DNA of 64,000 nt from the NCBI GenBank assembly GCA_934591895.1, contig CAKTPP010000002.1:62001-126000 (forward strand). Reading direction: 5' to 3'. This document shows, in pieces, positions 1 through 8,709 of the stretch. The stretch's first letter is position 1. Each line of letters opens with the position of its first letter. Source of the DNA: an uncultured Oscillospiraceae bacterium (GTDB taxonomy: Bacteria > Bacillota > Clostridia > Oscillospirales > Oscillospiraceae). A program made the position numbers and the translations under genes. Under the pieces are notes generated by a model. It did no database searches, had not been told where the DNA came from, and worked only from the letters and a program-made list of their open reading frames with translations.

Positions 1-54
1 GCGGACATACTCCACGGAAGTTACCGGAGAAAGCTCCGCAATCTCCCGCTTCAT
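1..54 (-). CDS. start of an unidentified leftward gene, cut by the window edge
   Basis: Only the first 18 codons (MKREIAELSPVTSVEYVR) are inside the window, so no family can be named. The start is chosen because an AGGTG ribosome binding site lies 9 nt before the ATG and a very good promoter lies just upstream on the same strand. An in-frame GTG 12 nt earlier is an alternative start. Confidence 0.45.
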   Translation of the reverse strand, partial: MKREIAELSPVTSVEYVR

Positions 55-90
55 CGCAGAATGCACCTGTTTCCGCACAGGCGCTCCCTA

Positions 91-119
91 AGAATAGCAA
101 AAACACTCTCGGATGTCAA
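91..119 (-). promoter_or_regulatory. sigma-A type promoter for the leftmost gene
   Basis: Reading leftward, TTGACA (114-119) and TATTCT (91-96) are separated by 17 nt, close to the vegetative consensus. Transcription would begin about 30 nt before the start codon at position 54. Confidence 0.6.
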
Positions 120-177
120 GAGGGTTTTTCACTGAAGTGTAGAAAATTTGCAAAAAAGTTTGTGCAGTCCGCCAAAT

Positions 178-462
178 CTATTCTTCCGCCGCCTCCGGCG
201 GTACAGCCGCGGCGCGCACGGTGTCCGCAAGGGCATCCGCCTCGCGCAAAAGCGCCTCCGCTCCGCTCAGGAGCGCCGCGCCCGCGCCCGTGAGCGCGAC
301 GGTGTGCCGGTCGCGCGTGAGCAGCGGCACGCCGAGCTCCCGCTCGAGGGCGGTCACGGCGCGGCTGGTCGTCGAGTGGCTGACAAAGAGCTCCCTTGCC
401 GCGCGGGTGAAGCTGCGGCAGGCGGCGACGGCGCAGAAGATACGCAGTTGTTCCAGTTCCAT
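178..462 (-). CDS. stand-alone LysR-type HTH protein
   Basis: The 94-residue product is essentially only the N-terminal winged helix-turn-helix of a LysR-type regulator: MELEQLRIFCAVAACRSF, then the recognition region around residues 20-45 and the usual LLTRDRHTVALTGAG wing. The roughly 200-residue effector-binding domain of LysR proteins is absent and the frame ends at a genuine stop. It is the last gene of the leftward secA operon, 9 nt after cdd, with an AAGGGAT ribosome binding site. It may be a decayed regulator or a small DNA-binding protein; the target is unknown. Confidence 0.75.
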   Translation of the reverse strand: MELEQLRIFCAVAACRSFTRAARELFVSHSTTSRAVTALERELGVPLLTRDRHTVALTGAGAALLSGAEALLREADALADTVRAAAVPPEAAEE

Positions 463-471
463 GGCGATCCC

Positions 472-852
472 TTAATAATTAAAGGTATAGGGCATGAGCT
501 CGCTCAGGCGGTTGCTGACATAGCGGCCGCCGCCCATGACGGACAGCACCTCCATGTCGGGCGCGAACTCCGCCAGAAACTGCCGGCACGCGCCGCAGGG
601 GTAACAGTAGTGCTCCCCGTCGCCGTAGACGGCGATGCGCACGAAATCACGGTGTCCCTCGCTGACGGCCTTGCACGCGGCGGTGCGCTCGGCGCAGATG
701 GTGCTGCCGAGGGCGGCGTTTTCCACGTTGCAGCCGGTAAAGACCGTGCCGTCGCGGCACTCAAGCGCTGCGCCGACGGCAAAGTGGGAATACGGGACAT
801 AGGCATTGCGGGAGGCCTGCACGGCCAGATTAATCAGTTGACGATCTGTCAT
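472..852 (-). CDS. cdd: cytidine deaminase
   Basis: This is a 126-residue tetrameric-type cytidine deaminase, converting cytidine and deoxycytidine to uridine and deoxyuridine in pyrimidine salvage. The zinc site is intact: CAERTA supplies Cys53 and catalytic Glu55, and PCGACRQ supplies Cys86 and Cys89. The length matches the family. The start at 852 is preferred over an upstream in-frame start because GGAGAGCAGG lies before it and the protein then begins in the usual way (MTDRQLINLA). The gene overlaps the end of the upstream gtrA-like gene by 23 nt, which suggests coupled translation. Confidence 0.95.
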   Translation of the reverse strand: MTDRQLINLAVQASRNAYVPYSHFAVGAALECRDGTVFTGCNVENAALGSTICAERTAACKAVSEGHRDFVRIAVYGDGEHYCYPCGACRQFLAEFAPDMEVLSVMGGGRYVSNRLSELMPYTFNY

Positions 853-1270
853 GATCCTGCTCTCCTTCCGTTTCTTTGGGGACTGCGAACACAATATATT
901 TATAACCGAAGTAATTCAGCAGCGCGACCTCGAGCGTGACGCCGACCTTGGCAAGGTACGGATTCATGCCGAAGTGCGTCAGCAGGCCGATCATCACCTC
1001 GCTGAGCGCGAGGGACACCACGTTCCACACCACAAAGCGCACGCACTGCCGCCAGCGGGCGCCGTGCCCGTCACGGAAGGTGATGCGCCCGTTGAGAAAA
1101 TAGCTGCAGACCGTGCCGACGGCGTAGCCGATCGCCTGGCAGAGCATGGGCGTGAAATGCAGCAGCTCATGCGCGGTCGTGAACGCCACCCAGTCCATGC
1201 CCGTGTCAAAGCAGCCGACAAGCGCATAGGTGGCAAAGCGCTTGGCGCGTACGATCCACTCGTGTTTCAT
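830..1270 (-). CDS. GtrA-family membrane protein
   Basis: The 146-residue protein has four predicted membrane segments and the GtrA signature pattern: YALVGCFDTGMDW at the start of helix 1, then YFLNGRITFRD between helices 2 and 3. GtrA proteins are thought to help move or orient lipid-linked sugars for cell-surface glycosylation. The ATG lies inside an ATGA overlap with the stop of the solute-binding lipoprotein gene, so the two are probably translationally coupled. Its usual glycosyltransferase partner is not adjacent; the nearest in the window is about 9 kb away at 10482. Confidence 0.88.
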   Translation of the reverse strand: MKHEWIVRAKRFATYALVGCFDTGMDWVAFTTAHELLHFTPMLCQAIGYAVGTVCSYFLNGRITFRDGHGARWRQCVRFVVWNVVSLALSEVMIGLLTHFGMNPYLAKVGVTLEVALLNYFGYKYIVFAVPKETEGEQDHDRSSTD

Positions 1271-2841
1271 GCGTTGCTGATCTTCCAATCCGTGATATTC
1301 CGGAAAATGTTGTACCTTGAAGGGGAAAAGCCGCCGACGGCGCCGCGGTGCACATACAGGCAGTGCTTTTCAAAACAGACGGGCACGATGGGCGCCGTGT
1401 CCGAGATCGTCTGCAGCATGGTGCGGCAGGCTGCGGCGCGGTCGGCATCCGCGGCGGCGAGATAGGCGTTGATGACATCGGCATATGTGCCGGTCGTGAT
1501 GCCGCCGTAATTGAGCGCACCGCCGGACTTGAGCAGCGCCGAGAGATCGAAGTCCGCCGGGAGCGCGACCTCGCCGTAATACATATCATATTTGCCGCCC
1601 TTGAGCGCGGCCTGATAATTGTCCCAGCTCATTTCGCGCACCTTCACGGGGATGCCGATGCTCGTGAGATCGGCCGCGATCTTGTTGGCCATGCTGACCT
1701 TGAACGTGCTGTCGGCGTAAACGATGAGCGAGAGGCTGATGTCAAGCGGCGACGAGCCGTCGGGCATGTACTCCCGCTCGCCGTCACCGTCGTAGTCGAT
1801 GATCTTCAGGTCGTCGAACATCTTTTTCGCCTTGTCCAGATCGTAGGTCAGCGACTCGTTGAGCGAGCTGTCAAAGAGCGCGCTCGCCGGGTGGACGGGC
1901 AGTGCGCTCGCAACGGCACAGTCGTGCAGCAGCGCGACGGCAAACGCCCGGTCGACCACATAGTTGAACGGCTGGCGGTAGCGCGCGGTCATGAAAAAGC
2001 TGCTGTTGGTGTTAAAGCCGATGTACTGCAGGTTCGTCGTGGCATACTGGCGCTGGTCGCTCTGGGTCGAAAAGGTCAGATCTGTGCCGGAGCTCGGATC
2101 GCCGAGCGCGAGGTCGAGCTCGCCGTTGTCAAACGCGGAGGTGATCTCCTCGACCGACTGATACTCGGCGAGGTAAAACGCCTCGACCGGCGCCTTGTCG
2201 GCGTCCGGATGGTCGGACGCCACGGTAAGACTCTGATGGTCGGCGGCATACGTATACAGTCCCGTGCCGCAGGGATAGGCGCTGTCACCGGCGTTGTTTT
2301 CGATGACCGGGATATTCAGCAGTGCCGGAAGCTGCGTGTTCGCGCGCGAGAGCGTGACGGTGACCGTTCCGTCGTCATTGTCCTGGACCTCCTTGATCGC
2401 GCTCAGACGGGCGGCATAGAGGCTCGAGGCCATGGCGGTGCGGATAGAATAGGCCGCGTCCTGCGCGGTGAGCTTGTGTCCGTCGTGAAAGGCACGCTCG
2501 GTGTCGACGGTAAACGTCCAGGTCTCGCCGTCGTCGCTGCTCCACGCGGTGAACAGGCCGGGCTCGGCCTCAAAGCTGTCGGAAAGCTCCGTGAGCGTCT
2601 CGTACACGAGGCCGCAGATAGCAAGGTTATCGGTGTTCTGCGTTTTGTACGGGTTCATACCGGCGGACGCGCTGTAGTTGAGCGTGAACTTCCCGTCGAG
2701 CGCAACGGTGGTCTGCGTGTCCTTTTTGCCGACGGTCTCGCCGGTGTCGCTCTCGGTCTCCTTGCCGCAGGCGGCGCAGCCGAGCAGCAGCACAAGCACC
2801 AGCGCAAGCGCGGGCAGACGGGTCAGATGAAGATGTTTCAT
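1267..2841 (-). CDS. family 5 extracellular solute-binding lipoprotein (oligopeptide type)
   Basis: The 524-residue protein begins with a lipoprotein signal peptide; the lipidated residue is Cys22 or Cys25 in LLGCAACG. The mature part has the family 5 pattern, including ERAFHDGHKLTAQDAAYSI near residue 115 and the late WDNYQAAL region. Such proteins bind peptides, nickel chelates or other solutes for ABC importers, but no permease or ATPase gene is nearby, so it is an orphan here. It follows pgeF by 16 nt with AAGGGGGG before the start. The ligand cannot be inferred from sequence alone. Confidence 0.9.
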   Translation of the reverse strand: MKHLHLTRLPALALVLVLLLGCAACGKETESDTGETVGKKDTQTTVALDGKFTLNYSASAGMNPYKTQNTDNLAICGLVYETLTELSDSFEAEPGLFTAWSSDDGETWTFTVDTERAFHDGHKLTAQDAAYSIRTAMASSLYAARLSAIKEVQDNDDGTVTVTLSRANTQLPALLNIPVIENNAGDSAYPCGTGLYTYAADHQSLTVASDHPDADKAPVEAFYLAEYQSVEEITSAFDNGELDLALGDPSSGTDLTFSTQSDQRQYATTNLQYIGFNTNSSFFMTARYRQPFNYVVDRAFAVALLHDCAVASALPVHPASALFDSSLNESLTYDLDKAKKMFDDLKIIDYDGDGEREYMPDGSSPLDISLSLIVYADSTFKVSMANKIAADLTSIGIPVKVREMSWDNYQAALKGGKYDMYYGEVALPADFDLSALLKSGGALNYGGITTGTYADVINAYLAAADADRAAACRTMLQTISDTAPIVPVCFEKHCLYVHRGAVGGFSPSRYNIFRNITDWKISNA

Positions 2842-2857
2842 GGGTTACCCCCTTGGG

Positions 2858-3661
2858 TCACAGGGTGATGACGGCTGCCTGCACGCCGCGGCGGCCGTCG
2901 GTCGCACGGTGCGACCAGAACACGTCCGGCCGGCACATGGTGCAGGCGTCCGACACGGCGATCTGCTCCGCCGGAACGCCGAGCTGCGTCAGGCGCAGGG
3001 CGTTGACGCGCTTGAGATCAAGCAGTGCCCGGTCGCCCGCCGTGGGGCGCACGAGCGTGCCGAGCGGCGCGCCGAGCAGCGCCTCGGCCGCGGCGACGAC
3101 CTCAGGCCCGACCTCAAAGCAGCAGGCGCCGATGCCCGGGCCGATGGCGGCGCGGATGTCCGCCGGGTGCGCGCCGAGGGCGCACATCTGCGCGACGGCA
3201 GCGCCGAGGATATCCGCCACCGAGCCGCGCCAGCCGCAGTGCACCGCGCCGATGACCCCGGCGGCGGGGTCGTGCAGCAGCGCGGGCAGGCAGTCGGCCA
3301 TAAAGACCGCGAGCGCAGTGCCCGGCTCGTTCGTGACAAAGCCGTCGCAGGCAAAGCGCGGCTCACACTCCGGCGGCTGCGCGTCGGCAGCGTGTGCGAT
3401 GCGCACGTCCGCGCTGTGCACCTGCCGGGCATAGACCACGCGCGTGAGCTCAAGCCCGGCGGCAGCGCCGAGCCGCCGCCAGTTTTCGCGCACGTTTTCC
3501 GGCGTGTCGCCGCGCCGGACGCTGAGATTCAGGCTCCCGAGCGCGCCGGTGCTCACGCCGCCGAGCCGGGTGGAAAAGGCGTGGCGCGCCGGAATGTTCG
3601 GCGCCGTCAGATACGCTGCGCCGCGCTGCGCGTGCAGCGGGAAGGTGATCTCGCCGTGCAT
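2858..3661 (-). CDS. pgeF: PgeF/YfiH-family multicopper-oxidase-like (laccase domain) protein
   Basis: The protein (267 residues from the ATG) belongs to the YfiH/YlmD/PgeF family, whose members act as purine nucleoside phosphorylase/adenosine deaminase-type enzymes and in E. coli affect peptidoglycan composition. The metal-binding set is visible: RQVHSADVR, DCLPALLHDP and GAVHCGWRGS. The ATG shares its A with the secA stop codon (TGATG) and AAGGA lies 6 nt upstream; an in-frame GTG three bases earlier is possible. It is translationally linked to secA. Confidence 0.9.
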   Translation of the reverse strand: MHGEITFPLHAQRGAAYLTAPNIPARHAFSTRLGGVSTGALGSLNLSVRRGDTPENVRENWRRLGAAAGLELTRVVYARQVHSADVRIAHAADAQPPECEPRFACDGFVTNEPGTALAVFMADCLPALLHDPAAGVIGAVHCGWRGSVADILGAAVAQMCALGAHPADIRAAIGPGIGACCFEVGPEVVAAAEALLGAPLGTLVRPTAGDRALLDLKRVNALRLTQLGVPAEQIAVSDACTMCRPDVFWSHRATDGRRGVQAAVITL

Positions 3662-6429
3662 CACTGATCCTTGCCGCAGCAGTCTTTATACTTCATGGGC
3701 AGGCCGTTCGGACGCAGCTTGCCGCACGGGCACGGGTCGTTGCGGCCGGGCTTTTTGGTGCGGCGGACAGGGCGCTTCTTCTCGCTGTCGTCCCCGCCGG
3801 CATTGGCCACGGCGCCGCGGGCGACGGTCTTGCGCTCGAGCTTCTGCTCGCGGCGCACGCGCACCGTGAACAGGCGGCGCACCGTCTCGGTCTGGATGCC
3901 GTTGACCATCTCGTCGAACATATCGAAGCCGGCGCGCTTGTATTCGTCGACCGGCTTGACGTTGCCGTAGGCGCGCAGGCCGATGCCCTGACGCAGGTCA
4001 TCCATGGCCTCGAGGTGATCCATCCAGTATTCGTCGACCACGCGCAGCATGACCACGCGCTCAAGCTCGCGCATAAGCGGCGTTCCGTCCGGCTGCAGGC
4101 CGAAGCCCTCCTCGCGCGCGGCATAGGCTTTCATGGCGCAGTCGTAGACCGCGTCCGCGAGCGCATCGGGCGTGAGCTTGTGCAGCTGCTCGGGCGTGTA
4201 GTGCAGCTCGCACGGGAAGAGCTTTGCCATGGGCGCAAGGATCTCCTGCAGCTCCTTGTCGTTTTCGGGGTGATGCTCAGCCATGCCGCCGGCGATCTCA
4301 CCGGTGACAACGGTGCGGATCATGTGCTGGACGTGCTCCTGCAGATCCTCGCCGTCGAGCACCTTGCGGCGCTCTTCATAGATGACGTTGCGCTGCACAT
4401 TCATGACGTCGTCATACTCGAGCACGTTCTTACGGGCCTGGAAGTTGCGGCTCTCGACCGTGCGCTGTGCCTGCTCGATGGCATTGGAGAGCATCTTGTG
4501 GTCGAGCGGCGTGTCCTCGTCGACGCGCAGCGTCTCCATCATGCTCTGCATCCGCTCCGAACCGAACAGACGCATGACGTCGTCCGTGAGCGCGATGTAA
4601 AACCGGCTCTCACCGGGGTCGCCCTGACGGCCGGAACGGCCGCGCAGCTGGTTGTCGATGCGGCGGGATTCGTGCCGCTCGGTGCCGATGATGTACAGGC
4701 CGCCGGCCTCGCGCACGCGGTCGGCCTCGGCGTCGATGTTCTTTTTGTGCTCCGCCATGCGCGCGGAAAACAGCGCGCGCGCCTCAAGAATGTCCTCATC
4801 CTCGGTCTCGGCATAGCCCGTGGCCTCGGCGATGACCTCCTCGGTGAAGCCCGCCTTGCGCAGATCCGCCTTGGCCAGATACTCCGCGTTGCCGCCGAGC
4901 ATGATGTCCGTGCCGCGGCCGGCCATGTTCGTCGCGATCGTGACGGCGCCGAGCTTACCGGCCTGTGCGACGATCTCGGCCTCCTTCTCGTGGTGCTTGG
5001 CATTGAGGACGTTGTGCGGGATGCCCGCTTTGCGCAGCAGCTTTGACAGCTGCTCGCTCTTTTCGATCGACACTGTGCCGACCAGCACCGGCTGCCCCTT
5101 CTCGTGGCAGACGCGGATCTGCTCGATGATGGCGCGCAGCTTGCCGGCCTCGTTTTTGTACACGACGTCGGAGTTGTCGATGCGGATGACGGGCTTGTTC
5201 GTCGGGATCTCGATGATGTCGAGGTTATAGATGGCGGCAAACTCCTCCTCCTCGGTCATGGCCGTGCCGGTCATGCCGGAGAGCTTGCCGTAGAGGCGGA
5301 AATAGTTCTGGAACGTGATGGTCGCAAGCGTCTTGTTCTCGCTCTGCACGCGCACGTGCTCCTTGGCTTCGATGGCCTGATGCAGACCGTCGCTGTAGCG
5401 GCGGCCGAGCATGAGGCGGCCGGTGAACTCGTCGACGATGATGACCTCGCCGTCCTTGACGACGTAGTCAATGTCGCGCTTCATAATGCCGTGGGCGCGG
5501 ATGGCCTGATCGATATGGTGCACGAGGGTGGCGTTTTCGATGTCGGCGAGGTTTTCCAGCCCGAAGGCCGCCTCCGCCTTGGCGATGCCGCGGGCGGTGA
5601 GCGTCGCGGTGCGTGCCTTCTCGTCGACGACATAGTCGGCGTCGAGATCCTCGTCCTCCTCCTCCTTGTCGTCGATAGAGGCGTAGGCCTTGCACGTGAG
5701 GCGGGCGGCGAAGTTCTCCGCCTGGCGGTAGAGGTCGGTGCTCTCGTCGCCCTGGCCGGAGATGATGAGCGGCGTGCGTGCCTCGTCGATGAGGATGGAG
5801 TCCACCTCGTCGACGATGGCGAACGCGTGGCCGCGCTGCACCATCTGGGACTTGTAGATGGCCATGTTGTCACGCAGGTAGTCAAAGCCCATCTCGTTGT
5901 TCGTGCCGTAGGTGATGTCGGCGGCATACGCCTGCTGGCGCTCGGCGCTCGACATATCGTGCACGATCAGGCCGACGCTCAGCCCGAGGAAGCGGTAGAC
6001 CTTGCCCATCCACTCACTGTCGCGGCGGGCGAGGTAGTCGTTGACGGTGACGATGTGCACGCCCTCGCCGGTGAGCGCGTTGAGGTAGGCCGGCAGAACG
6101 GCGACGAGCGTCTTGCCCTCGCCGGTCTTCATCTCCGCGATGCGGCCCTGATGCAGCACGATGCCGCCGATGACCTGCACGCGGAACGGCTTCATGCCGA
6201 GCACACGCCACGAGGCCTCACGCGCCGTGGCAAACGCCTCCGGCAGCAGGTCGTCGAGCGACGCGCCTTCGGCGTAGCGCTGCTTGAATTCGTCGGTCTT
6301 GGCGCGCAGCTGCTCATCCGTGAGCGCGGCGTATTCGTCCGACAGTGCATCGATCTTATCAGCGAGCGGATAGAGCCGCTTGAGCTCATGGTCGCTGTGA
6401 GAACCAAATATTTTTTTGAGAAAACCCAT
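3661..6429 (-). CDS. secA: preprotein translocase ATPase SecA
   Basis: This is a full-length (922-residue) SecA, the motor that pushes unfolded preproteins through SecYEG. It has the N-terminal KIFG start, the Walker A MKTGEGKTLV near residue 104, the DEAD-like VDEVDSILIDEART, the second nucleotide-binding fold and helical scaffold, and a C-terminal zinc-binding SEC-C tail (CPCGK...KDCC). The start has a strong AAGGAG before it. It leads the leftward operon ending with the LysR-like gene. No second secA is visible in this window. Confidence 0.98.
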   Translation of the reverse strand: MGFLKKIFGSHSDHELKRLYPLADKIDALSDEYAALTDEQLRAKTDEFKQRYAEGASLDDLLPEAFATAREASWRVLGMKPFRVQVIGGIVLHQGRIAEMKTGEGKTLVAVLPAYLNALTGEGVHIVTVNDYLARRDSEWMGKVYRFLGLSVGLIVHDMSSAERQQAYAADITYGTNNEMGFDYLRDNMAIYKSQMVQRGHAFAIVDEVDSILIDEARTPLIISGQGDESTDLYRQAENFAARLTCKAYASIDDKEEEDEDLDADYVVDEKARTATLTARGIAKAEAAFGLENLADIENATLVHHIDQAIRAHGIMKRDIDYVVKDGEVIIVDEFTGRLMLGRRYSDGLHQAIEAKEHVRVQSENKTLATITFQNYFRLYGKLSGMTGTAMTEEEEFAAIYNLDIIEIPTNKPVIRIDNSDVVYKNEAGKLRAIIEQIRVCHEKGQPVLVGTVSIEKSEQLSKLLRKAGIPHNVLNAKHHEKEAEIVAQAGKLGAVTIATNMAGRGTDIMLGGNAEYLAKADLRKAGFTEEVIAEATGYAETEDEDILEARALFSARMAEHKKNIDAEADRVREAGGLYIIGTERHESRRIDNQLRGRSGRQGDPGESRFYIALTDDVMRLFGSERMQSMMETLRVDEDTPLDHKMLSNAIEQAQRTVESRNFQARKNVLEYDDVMNVQRNVIYEERRKVLDGEDLQEHVQHMIRTVVTGEIAGGMAEHHPENDKELQEILAPMAKLFPCELHYTPEQLHKLTPDALADAVYDCAMKAYAAREEGFGLQPDGTPLMRELERVVMLRVVDEYWMDHLEAMDDLRQGIGLRAYGNVKPVDEYKRAGFDMFDEMVNGIQTETVRRLFTVRVRREQKLERKTVARGAVANAGGDDSEKKRPVRRTKKPGRNDPCPCGKLRPNGLPMKYKDCCGKDQ

Positions 6430-6461
6430 TTGTTGACACTCCTTGTCCAGTGTAATTTCGG

Positions 6462-6490
6462 ATTATATCATATATTTATGAATAAAGAAA
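6462..6490 (-). promoter_or_regulatory. probable secA promoter with extended -10
   Basis: On the reverse strand TATAAT (6462-6467) is preceded by TG one base upstream, an extended -10 element. The -35 (TTTCTT, 6485-6490) is weak. It lies about 35 nt before the secA start codon. Confidence 0.5.
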
Positions 6491-6539
6491 GGGCGAATCG
6501 GCGCGGCAATAAAATTTTACCGGATTCGACATTTTCCCG

Positions 6540-6568
6540 TTGCCGGAACGCGGCAAATGTTGTAGAAT
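6540..6568 (+). promoter_or_regulatory. promoter for the DUF1846 gene
   Basis: TTGCCG (6540-6545) and TAGAAT (6563-6568) are 17 nt apart and lie just upstream of the gene that starts at 6611. Confidence 0.5.
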
Positions 6569-6610
6569 AATTGTCTGTTTGATAGCATGAAACAGAGGAG
6601 AGGAACATCT

Positions 6611-8095
6611 ATGCAGGCAATCGGCTTTGACAACGGCAAATATCTCCGGATGCAGTCGGAAAAGATCCGCGAACGCATCGGCCAGTTCGGCGGCAAGCTG
6701 TATCTCGAATTCGGCGGCAAGCTCTTTGACGACTATCATGCATCGCGCGTGCTGCCGGGCTTCGAGCCGGACAGCAAGGTGCGCATGCTCATGGAGATGA
6801 AGGCGGAGGCGGAGATCATCATCGTCATCTCGGCCGACGACATTGAGCGCAGCAAGCGCCGCGGCGACCTCGGCATCACCTATGACGACGACACGCTGCG
6901 CCTGATCGACGCCTTTCAGGGCTGCGGGCTGTATGTCGGCAGCGTCGTCATCACGCACTACCGCGGCCAGCCGGCGGCGGAGAAATTCCAGCACCGGCTC
7001 GAGATGCTCGGCATCCGCGTATACCGCCACTACATCATCCCGGACTATCCGTCCGACATCGCGCGCATCGTCAGCGACGACGGCTTCGGCCGCAACGACT
7101 ACATCGAGACGACGCGCAGCCTCATCGTCGTGACCGCGCCCGGCCCCGGCAGCGGCAAGATGGCCACCTGCCTGAGCCAGCTCTATCACGAGCACAAGCG
7201 CGGCGTGTGCGCGGGCTATGCCAAGTTCGAAACGTTCCCGATCTGGAACCTGCCGCTGCGCCACCCGGTAAACCTCGCCTACGAGGCCGCGACCGTCGAT
7301 CTCGACGATGTGAACATGATCGACCCCTTCCACCTCGAGGCCTACGGCGTGACGACCGTCAACTACAACCGCGACGTGGAGATCTTCCCCGTGCTCAACG
7401 CCATGTTCCAGCGCATCTACGGCAGCTCGCCCTATAAAAGCCCCACGGACATGGGCGTGAACATGGTCGGCTGCTGCATCAGCGACGACGCCGTCTGCTG
7501 TGCTGCGGCCAGGCAGGAGATCCTGCGCCGCTACTATGACACCGCCTGTGCGCAGCTGCGCGGCCTGTGCGCCCCGGTCGAGACGCAGCGGCAGGAGCTG
7601 CTGCTCAACCAGCTCGGTCTGACGGCGGATGACCGGCCGGTCGTGGGCGCGGCGCTCAAGCGCGCGGAGGAGACCGGCGCACCCGCCGTCGCCATCGAGA
7701 TGCCCGACGGCACGATCATCACCGGCAAGACCTCCTCCCTGCTCGGCGCGAGCTCCGCCTGTCTGCTCAACGCGCTCAAGTACCTCGGCGGCATCCCGAA
7801 GGATGTCACGCTCATCTCGCCCGACATCATCGAGCCGATCCAGCATCTGAAGGTCGAACACCTCGGCAATCACAACCCGCGCCTGCACACCGACGAGGTG
7901 CTCGTCGCGCTGAGCATCTGCGCCGCAAGCGATCCGACCGCCGAGATCGCCATGCAGCAGCTCGAAAAGCTCGCGCACTGCGAGGCGCACTCGTCCGTCA
8001 TTCTCTCGCACGTGGATGAGAACGTGTTCAAGAAGCTCAGGGTAAACATCACGTTCGAGCCGCATTTCCAGACCAAGAAGCTCTTTCACCGCTGA
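6611..8095 (+). CDS. DUF1846 domain protein
   Basis: The 494-residue protein is a full-length member of the DUF1846 family, common in Firmicutes and of unsettled function. The family pattern is clear from residue 1 (MQAIGFDNGKYLRMQSEKIRERI), and a nucleotide-loop-like APGPGSGKMATCLSQ lies near residue 180, suggesting an ATP or phosphate ligand. The start is fixed by GGAGAGG just before the ATG; an upstream in-frame ATG has no such site. It stands alone between secA and the tRNA cluster with its own promoter and terminator. Confidence 0.9.
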   Translation: MQAIGFDNGKYLRMQSEKIRERIGQFGGKLYLEFGGKLFDDYHASRVLPGFEPDSKVRMLMEMKAEAEIIIVISADDIERSKRRGDLGITYDDDTLRLIDAFQGCGLYVGSVVITHYRGQPAAEKFQHRLEMLGIRVYRHYIIPDYPSDIARIVSDDGFGRNDYIETTRSLIVVTAPGPGSGKMATCLSQLYHEHKRGVCAGYAKFETFPIWNLPLRHPVNLAYEAATVDLDDVNMIDPFHLEAYGVTTVNYNRDVEIFPVLNAMFQRIYGSSPYKSPTDMGVNMVGCCISDDAVCCAAARQEILRRYYDTACAQLRGLCAPVETQRQELLLNQLGLTADDRPVVGAALKRAEETGAPAVAIEMPDGTIITGKTSSLLGASSACLLNALKYLGGIPKDVTLISPDIIEPIQHLKVEHLGNHNPRLHTDEVLVALSICAASDPTAEIAMQQLEKLAHCEAHSSVILSHVDENVFKKLRVNITFEPHFQTKKLFHR

Positions 8096-8101
8096 AAAAC
8101 A

Positions 8102-8133
8102 CGGGGGCAGCCGGCGCTGTCCCCGCTATTTTT
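8102..8133 (+). terminator. rho-independent terminator after the DUF1846 gene
   Basis: A CGGGGGCAGC/GCTGTCCCCG stem with a 4-nt loop is followed by CTATTTTT. Confidence 0.75.
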
Positions 8134-8163
8134 CGAATTTTTCGAGTTTTGGAAAGGTTATGC

Positions 8164-8193
8164 TTGACAAACCCCGTCCGGAGATGATATATT
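8164..8193 (+). promoter_or_regulatory. promoter of the tRNA cluster
   Basis: TTGACA (8164-8169), an 18-nt spacer and TATATT (8188-8193) precede the first tRNA by 27 nt. Confidence 0.65.
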
Positions 8194-8220
8194 CGTAAAG
8201 CTGATTGTGGGACGACCTCT

Positions 8221-8291
8221 GCGGGTGTAGTTCAATGGTAGAACACCAGCCTTCCAAGCTGGATACGTGGGTTCGATTCCCATCACCCGCT
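8221..8291 (+). tRNA. tRNA-Gly (anticodon TCC)
   Basis: The cloverleaf is complete: acceptor GCGGGTG/CACCCGC, anticodon stem CCAGC/GCTGG with loop CTTCCAA, and T-loop TTCGATT. The CCA end is encoded at 8292-8294. Confidence 0.96.
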
Positions 8292-8327
8292 CCATACCTT
8301 CTGGGCGGGCAGCCAAATATTGTATGC

Positions 8328-8401
8328 GCGCCAATAGCTCAGTAGGATAGAGCAACTGCCTTCTAAGCAGTAGGCCGGGGGTTCGAATCCCTCTTGGCGT
8401 A
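8328..8401 (+). tRNA. tRNA-Arg (anticodon TCT)
   Basis: The acceptor pair is GCGCCAA/TTGGCGT with a G-T closing pair. The anticodon stem ACTGC/GCAGT encloses loop CTTCTAA. Encoded CCA follows at 8402-8404. Confidence 0.95.
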
Positions 8402-8416
8402 CCATTTCAGACCTAT

Positions 8417-8490
8417 GGTGGGTATAGCTCAGTCGGGAGAGCACCGGATTGTGGTTCCGGGTGTCGAGGGTTCGAACCCCTTTACCCACC
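8417..8490 (+). tRNA. tRNA-His (anticodon GTG)
   Basis: The acceptor GTGGGTA/TACCCAC is preceded by the extra G(-1) at 8417 opposite C73, as expected for histidine tRNA. The anticodon loop is TTGTGGT between CCGGA and TCCGG. Encoded CCA is at 8491-8493. Confidence 0.96.
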
Positions 8491-8546
8491 CCACGAAATC
8501 GGGGATTGGGAGTGATCCCGATCCCCGATGATTTTTGCCCCGATAT

Positions 8547-8617
8547 TGGGATGTAGTGTAATGGTAACACACCAGACTTTGACTCTGATATCGTGGGTTC
8601 GAATCCCGCCATCCCAG
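8547..8617 (+). tRNA. tRNA-Gln (anticodon TTG)
   Basis: The acceptor is TGGGATG/CATCCCA, the anticodon loop CTTTGAC, and CCA is encoded at 8618-8620. The first pair of the anticodon stem (C27 with A43) is a mismatch. Confidence 0.93.
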
Positions 8618-8709
8618 CCACGTCAGATATTTTCTGCCGGTTCCGGCTTCCCGCAGGCGGAAAGCCTGCACCTCTGAAAACATCTTCCTTCTTCAGCCGC
8701 GAATCGCTT

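Noticed and set aside
5104..6570. Long open frame opposite secA (488 codons)
   Set aside because: A by-product of high G+C coding on the other strand; secA is unmistakable and the opposite frame has no family pattern.
6476..8089. 537-codon frame opposite the DUF1846 gene
   Set aside because: Antisense shadow of a clear protein gene; its sequence is rich in Val/Ala/Asp/His as expected from reversed codons.
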